This document shows, piece by piece, positions 13,301 to 22,300 of a stretch of DNA of 30,856 nt. A program made the position numbers and the translations under genes. Below the pieces are notes generated by a model. It was not told where the DNA came from, did not search any database, and saw only the letters and a program-made list of their open reading frames with translations. This stretch comes from RFSX01 sp964495785 (GTDB taxonomy: Bacteria; Bacteroidota; Bacteroidia; Chitinophagales; Saprospiraceae): contig CAZBXL010000049.1 in the NCBI GenBank assembly GCA_964495785.1, positions 1-30,856 of the forward strand, given 5' to 3'. The first letter of the stretch is position 1. The number at the start of each line of letters is the position of its first letter.

Positions 13301-16300
13301 TACGAAATTATTTAGATCTTTTTCTATTCTAATTGCTGGGAGGTCGCCACATGCTTCATCCGTCTCATCATCTACACCGTCATTATTTAAATCAAGAGAT
13401 GACTGGTTGTATAATCCCTCTCCACCGGCTGGACTGCCTGGTATGGCATTACCACACTCACTATACACACCATCACCTGGTGTCGTATCAGAATATATAT
13501 CCATTTCTACACATACGATCAGACAGTAAGTCTGAGGAAACAATGGATCAATAGATTGATCATCTGCTAAATTCCAAGGTCCTGTACCCGTCAATGTAAA
13601 TGGACCTGGCATACCAGGATTACCCGCTGCATCTGTAGTATATCTTGCACAAGTAACAACAATATCGTCATCAAATATGATCATATCATTGAGATCATAT
13701 GTTCCTGTTGCTCCTCCGTTATTAGATACAACGATGTTATACTTCACTTCCCAACTTCTTGCACCTGTCTGAGTGATACCTCCAAATGATTTCTCATGAG
13801 TAATGGCAGGTAGGTCACCGCAATCTTCTGCTGTCTCATCTCCATTGCCATCTCCATCTTCGTCAAGGACAGCTTCGTTATATAAGCCCTCTCCAGGAGA
13901 AGGTGGTCCTGGTACAACAGATCCGCATGGTATATAATTATTATCCCCAGGACCTGCATCTGTAAGATCCATCGTAACATTAACTACAATTGTAAATATC
14001 TGACATACATCAGGATCAATATTCTGACTAGATGCTAAGTCCCAAGGTGTCACTGTCGGAGACAATGTGACTGGTCCAGGATTAGCAGGATTAGCTGTTG
14101 CGTCAGATGTATAGCTCACCGTATTAATGACGATATCGTCATCGAATGCTGGCTGATCCCACAGATCATAATCATCAGAAGCCCCACCTATATTACAGAC
14201 TTCTACTTCGTAAGTGACATCCCATGACTTAGGTCCTGTCTGACTTATATTTGTCAATGATTTAGTCAATGTCAGATATGGTAGATCACCACATGCTTCA
14301 TCTGTCTCGTCAGGTGTACCGTCGTTATTAGTATCTAAATAGGATTCATTATACAATCCTTCTCCTACTTGTCCTTCTGTCATACCGCCAGCACCACATT
14401 CTGTATAACTATCATCTCCAATCACTCCATCTTCTAAGTCTATATTAACACATACTGTAAGTGTGTAAAGATGAGTACCATTAGACTGAAGATTAACATC
14501 ATCAGCTAACATCCACCCTGCCGCAGGTACTGGCACTGACAATGTAGTCAATGGATGAATCGTAGACATATATTCTGCAGAAAGGATAGTAATATCATCA
14601 TCAAACATAGGTAGATCAGATAAATCGTAGAATCCTGCCGCATCACTTGTGTTATTAACGCTAACATTATATACGGCACACCACGTCCCGTCTGGATTCT
14701 GGGTAACTGATGCTAAAGTCTTTACATGAGAAATCTCGAATACGCCTTGACAAGCGTCATCCATATCATCTCCCATACCATCATTATCTAAATCTAAAGA
14801 CGCTTCATTATATAGTGCTTCTCCAGCAGTAGGATCTCCACCATTGGTACTACCACACTGAGTAATTGTATTGTCTCCACCACTTCCTGGGCTTACGTCT
14901 ATTGTTACTTCTATATCGATAGTACAGCATTGTTGCGATCCCGGAGAAATATCCTGATCATCGATCAGTAACCAACCTGCCGTCGGTACTGGTAATGATA
15001 ATGCACCACTGCCTCCTGTTGTACAAGAGAAATTCGCATCTACAATCATGATATCATCGTCAAAGCCTGGCATATCATATAAGTCATATGTCCCATCAGC
15101 ACCACCGTTGTTAAATACGCATAACTCGTAACTTACCATGTGGTTACCATTAGCCATCGCTACGAAACCACTAACTGTTTTTTCTATATAGACATTAGGC
15201 AAGTCACCACATGCTTCTTCTGTTTCTTCTGGAGTGCCGTCATTATCTAAGTCTAAATGTGATTCATTATATAGCCCTTCTCCTGGCATTGCTTCATTTA
15301 ATGGATTAGAACCGCATGCATCATAATTACCATCACCAGGAGTCGTAGCACTATTAAGATCCATATCTACGCATATGATCACACAATAGGTATCCGTTTC
15401 CCCTGCTGCGATAGCTTGATCATCTGCAATCGTCCATGGGCCTACGAGATCTGTATCATTAGTCGGGCCTGGATTATTAGGATTACTATCTGCATCACTC
15501 GTGTAACGTACACATGTAACCGTAATGTCATCATCAAATGCTATTTCATCTTCCAAGTCATACATCCCTGATGCTCCACCGTTGTTATCCACCGTTATAG
15601 TATATTTTACTTCCCATGATCTTGCTCCGGTCTGAGTAATACTTGTTATGGATTTATCATGAGTGATGCTTGGTAGGTCTCCACAATCGTCATCTGATTG
15701 GTTAGGCATACCATCACCATTAGTATCTAATTGTGCTTCATTATACAGCCCTTCGCCTGGCATAGGTGATCCGCTACCATTAGCTCCGCAAGCGGTGTAA
15801 CTATTATCTCCAGGACTTGTAGGGTCTCCTAAATTCATTGTCACGTCAACTGTAACAGTATAAGTTTGGCATTCATTAGGCTCTATATCTTGTACGTCAG
15901 CTAGATCCCAAGGACCTGAACCTATCAATGCTGTAGGTCCTGGATTAGAAGGATGCTCAAAAGCATCAGTTGTGAACTCTGCACTATTAATCACGATATC
16001 ATTATCGAAATCTGGAACATCATTAAGATCATAAGTTCCAAACCCTCCTCCGTCATTACAAACCACAATATCATAACTAACTGTAAAGTCATATGCGCCA
16101 GTCTGTGTTATACTTGATATCGTTTTTTCTATTGTATAAAAAGGCAATTCGCCACATGCATCATCGATAGAATCGGCCATACCATCTTCATTTACATCAA
16201 GGCTGGCTTCATTATATAACCCTTCTCCGATTCCAGGAATTCCGCCGCCGCCAGAACCACAAGCGGTATATGAATCATCTCCTGATACTCCATCTTCTAA

Positions 16301-19300
16301 GTCAATCTGGACAACCAAGCATATCTCATAAATGTGCCCTCCTGAACCAAGCAATTGTACATCATTACCCAATAACCATCCTGGAGAGTTAGGTGCTGGA
16401 ACACCAAGGGTTCCACTTGGCCCTGCAGTACTTGTATAACTTGCACTTATTATCGTTATATCATCGTCAAAGTCTGGTCTATCATATAGATCATATTCTG
16501 TATCTAAAGCACTATTATTATCTACTGCTATTTCATAACAAACTGTGTATTCATTTTCATTGGCTGTAGGTACTGCATCTACAAAACTCTTAATCAATGT
16601 AGGACAAGCTATGGCATCAAATGGTGCACTTAATGTGAAACAAGCATCCCCTACTGAATAGTACTCAAGGTAATATACACCTGGAGAAGGAATCAAAAAT
16701 GAGTCATTCGTACCACTTTGTATAGGTAAGTCACCTGATGGTGTCACCTCATACCAATTATAGTTAGTAAACCCAGGCGGACCTACGACAGTACTTGATA
16801 CGTCTGAGCATAATATTACTTGGTCAAATAGATCATTAGTTTGTTGTTCTTCTACTACTATCGGATACTCTGCCATAAACTCACACATCTGGCCATTCTC
16901 CATAAAATTAACGGTAACCGTATATGTGATATCTGAAGCTACATCACAAGCTGTAGGTGTCTGACTTGTAGCATCATCAAGGTATGTAGCTGGTGACCAG
17001 TCTACTGTTACGATATTTCTATATTCCGTCGGTAAATCTAAATCTAAAGCTACGCAACCGACATTACAAGCTTGCTCAGCCTCATAATCTTCAAATACAA
17101 AATCCCCAAGACTAAAGATTTCTGTATCAAAATTAAATTCCATACATCCGCCGGTCTGGCTCGTCACATTTAATACAACAGGATTTGTTAGTCCAAATCC
17201 TTCTGCTAAGGTTATGCATAAACTATCACCAGCAGCATTAGGAACAATAGTTGCTCCAGCTGATGGATTGACTGAATAATTAAGATCTGCACAGTAACTG
17301 ACCTTAAGAGGAGCTCCAGGACAAATTGCAATACTCTGTCCTAACTCATCAGATGCAGTAGGCTCTATACTATCATAGTAAAAGTCTTGAGCATCACAGA
17401 CACAATTTGTTTCTTGCATCACCATCAAGAAAACTGGACAAGCTATATTCTCATCTACATCAAAGCAACCCATAATATTAAGAGTATCACCCGAAATGAT
17501 ACTTACTGAAACAAATGCTGAATCCAACGGTGGATCAAAACTTTCAAGAATACCATTTTGATTCAAGTCTCTAATCAATTTGATTTTGATATCATCCATA
17601 TAATCATCACTACTGTTATTGGCCAGATCTACATCATAGCATAACGGCACTGTACCATCTCCATTTCCACAACCTACTGTTAAGGTCTGATCAACTACTT
17701 CTACTGGAGGATTAAAATTCACTTGAATAGCAGGATTTACACTATTTAGAACTTGGACATCACACATGATTCCTTGCTCCATACAATTAGAATTCATCAC
17801 GGTACTGCTTACATTAACTCCTAAGTCTTGCTCTCCACAACCTACATCTTCCGGAACTTCAAACATGAAACTTATCTGAAATGCCTGTCCTGGACCTATA
17901 CCATCAGGTATATTAAAGCATAGGTGTGTTATCGCTCCATCCATCTCTTCTGTGAACATAGGCATGTGTCCAGCTGGACTAAGGAACTGTACACTACCCA
18001 TCATATACATGAATGTGCTAGTTTCTATATCCATGCAGGCCATGCTATTATTTGAGACGCCTGTAGGACTAATATTGAGGAAGTTTAAGGTTATCGTACT
18101 TGGTTCTCCACATGTCGCATCCAATGGATCTGCAAATACAAAGAATTGTGCAAAATCACTTGGATTAGCGCCATCTACGATTATCGGCGATGTCGGCACA
18201 AATCCTGTCCCTACTCTCGCTTCGCATGGGTCTGCGGCATCACCTCTAAACCATATACTTGTACCTGATACAAAATCTTCACAACTGGTTATAACATCAA
18301 ATTTTATTTCTACATTATTACTATCAAGCATAGATGCCACACCTGGAAAACCCTCCTGATCGATAGGAGGCGCCCATATACTGTCATCTGTATATTCGAA
18401 GTATGAACCGTAGATATTATTCATAGCAGGATCTGGTGTCGGATCTGGAATAGATACTCGTGCACCAAAGTTACCTGGTCCTCCAGGAAAGACATACTCA
18501 AAACTACCCGGCACAAATTCCAAACCTGCTGGGAACCAAAATTCTGGTTCTAAGTCAACCAATAAAGTAGGTCTTACATTTTTTAATCTTATCCCGAATT
18601 CTACGGTATCACATAACAATAATTCCGCTGGTGAATTGCAACTCCATTCTGCTTGCAATTCTGCTTCTTCAGCTATATATTCATAACAAGCTCCTGCTGC
18701 ATCACATTGTGTCTCACCGAGAGCAGTAAACAATGCTGCCTTATCTGGATCAATACAACCACTTACTGTAGTTAAACATAATTCTACATCTACATCATCT
18801 AAACCTACTGGACAGAAAAGTAATTCTGTTTTTACCTGAATAGTAAAACACTCATCTATTGCCAAATCAGGATTAATGACACTATATAAATTAGAGCCAG
18901 GTCTTGCTTCTACTAAATTCCAAGTAATAGGCGTACCAGTTTCATCACAGACATCAATAAGCTGGATAGTCGTTGGAATTTCGATAGTCGTAACGACGTT
19001 AGTATGCGTTCCCATATCGACTCCATTATCAGGACTACATACCATATATGTATTGACTTCATTCATCATCGCCTCATCTGCGATGAGAGTGTTTTGGATG
19101 GTTGCAATAAGAGGTGGAAAATTCATACTCTTATCTGAGAAATTATCAGGTGTCGTCACTATAGTTCCTGTCTGACGCATAGGATTAATACTTCCTGGTG
19201 AATCATCTGGATGACTTACAATATTCTCATAATGTCTTACACAACCCCATGGCTCTGGATTACCATCACAATCAGTACCATATGGATTAATAGGATATCT

Positions 19301-22300
19301 AAAGCCATTTGAATTTGGATAAATACTACCTCCCCTTAAGTAAGTACTGTTATAGACACCACTGACACCTGGTAACGAAGGTACATATGGATCAGCAAAT
19401 TGATATTGTAACTGAAAGTCTCCAGACTCTATATCTTCAGGACATAGTGACGAGAGGCTATATTTAATACCATAATTACATACTTCTCCTCCACCTACCG
19501 GTATGTGAGGGAATGGATCATTAGGTACATGGACTAACTGATTTACATCACAAATATCATTAGTATTATTACTTGCAATTGGCCCTCTATAATATGCTTG
19601 AGATTGTCCTATTGTATAATCATTATCTATTATTTTCATCATAGACAATTGTGAAGGATCAGCTGCGATACAACAAGTCTCTCCATCTGGACCAGTAAGA
19701 CAGTTTAAGTTTCCACTTGCAGTGTCTATAAATGGACTAAATGAAACCTCGCTACCATCAGGCATTACAATGACTCCATTATCTAAATAAACCATATTAC
19801 TAGGAAAACTCAATTCTAAAAATTCAGTTGCCATAAAAGGTCTATATTCATTTTCATACCAAGGTGTGATACCCGGATCTACATCAGGTAATGGATTCTG
19901 TAAATTAAATGTATACTCTACTTCAGTATTACAATCTGTCACACATACGTCTTGGGTTATCGTAATAGGTCCAGGCAAGTGGCTTTCGTAGGGGCGAGTT
20001 GTTCTACAAGTTCTACTATTGACGGACACGCTACATGTACCTACCGTATTCATTCTTGTATCTGCGTAAGGGAATAAGTATCCATCAGTAGGAGCTGCGC
20101 CTCCATTAAGTGCAGAAAGTGAGACATTAGGATTACGAACTAAGGGAATTTTTAAATCCATATAGAAGAAGTCTCCATCCTCTAAATCTAATTGAGCAAG
20201 TAATTCTGTATGACAATTATTATTTAATTCATCTGGTGTAGCCGAGGCACAACCTTCATCTCTTCCAAAAAAGACAAACATTCTAGACAAATCATTAGCA
20301 TCATCCCAAATTGACTGATCTGCGGTATAATATGATGCTGCTGAGGATTCTGGATAATTGGGGTTTTCATCATCATCTGGGCAGGCACCATTTAATTGTA
20401 ATGTGCCTTCTACTCCCATATTTACTAATCTGATACCAGGGTAAGTTGTATTATCTTTGTTAGCATCATCATAGGCTAGCATACAATCCGGTATCCCAAT
20501 CTCAACAGGACCGGTCCCTGCACTTACATCTTCATGAAACCAGCCTTCAAAAGTGACATTGTACGGATCAGGAATAAGATTCTCTTCCCATCCACGATAT
20601 CTAACATCAAATAGCCAATACCCATCACCTTCATAATATACTGAAGAATTCAAAACCTCATAGCCTATTCTCGCATACATTGTATCTCCAGGTAAAAACC
20701 TAATTAGGTCTTCTGTAGGAACATCTGCAGCTGTTAATTTTTGGGTCATGGCCTTATCAGCATATCCAAAATTAGTCCTCTGTAGAGTATCTACAAATGC
20801 CATAATATCACACTGACAACCGCAACCATTCCATCTTACATACGTAGCTGCACTGTCACAAGCTCTTACGATCTCACATGGATCAGCCTCAGTACAAGAC
20901 ATACATTCTTCTACGACTTTAAATGACACAAAGGCATAATCATTAGGAGAACAAAATCCTTCAAATTCTAAATTGAAAAAATAATCATGTGCAGTCACAT
21001 TTCCATCACCGGCAGGAACTTCTACAGTATAGCTTACAGTGTCTAATACTCCACCTCCTAAGTCTATTGTATTAGGGTATCCGATAGCACCTGGTACTCC
21101 TACACCTTGATAAGTTGCTGATCCATTTTCAAATCTGATATGCTTTATCCTCTCACCGGCAGCTGTAATAGTAGCTACTAATTTTATCCCTCCGGACATA
21201 GCACAGTCGCCAATATTATTAGAGTCGAAGTCATAATGAAATTCGTAACCGTTAGTACCGGGAGTCCAGATATCGCATACTGTAGTGACATCTTCAGTGA
21301 TTGGGATTCCAAATCCAGCTGTCTGAACAGCATTTGTCGTAGATCCACCATTACCATAGAAGAAAGAAACTGGTTCGCTAAGATTAGCAAATTGCTGAAA
21401 ATCTTGTCCACAATTTCTCTTTCCATTCACTTCGATTCGAGTTAGATTACAGGCGAGGTTTCCATCACATGCAGCCATACTTTCGCTACAACCTATGGAT
21501 ATTGTTGTCGTTATTATTAGATTTTGGTCTCCAGCAAGATCATCTAAAAATCCATCACCATCTTCATCTGTAAGACCATATGCTGCATCTGTATTCATTG
21601 TGAAATCCATCTCTATGACGGATCCATTTTGAGTAAATAAAGAAGCATCTAAAGGTATCCCATTGACTTCGATTCCTGACACATTCATACCACTACCAGC
21701 GCAACCTGCATACTTTAGTATTAGGTCTTGCCATAATCCATCAACTGGATCATTATTAGCACTCGATAGATTAACGGTAAAACTTAAATCATCACCACAA
21801 ATACTACCATACTGAATATCAGAGGTTAATGCCACAGGGCTTGCTCCAAAATTAGGAGTAAACCTAACGGCTCCTAAAATACTGGTCACGCCAAAGCATA
21901 CTTTATCAGCACAACCATAGTAAATTTTATATTCTGGCACCATGGCTTCATCGGTACATCCCAATGCATTATAACATACCTTCAGTGTCATTCTTTCATT
22001 GACATTAAATATATCATCATTATTGGCTCCAGCTCCAGTATTTCCATTGAACATAGAGCCTTGAATAATGACTTGTGCAGTACCTGCTGTAGCATCAATT
22101 GTTATAAGACTAGGGTCTACAGGTGTGCCATTAGCACAGATAGTTCCTAATCCATAATTGTTAAAATCTAATCCGCAGATTTCTAAAGTGTATTGGGACA
22201 ATGAAGCTTGTATCCCATCCTGTGATACAAGAATTGTCTGACAGCTCTCTGTAGTTGTATTAGGAATATTTATTTCTTGCGGTGTTATGCTTAAGGTGTT

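Noticed and set aside
6323..16600. CRISPR array or satellite-like non-coding repeat
   Set aside because: Units are 459-474 bp, always multiples of three, diverged at synonymous sites and in one open frame. This is protein-coding.
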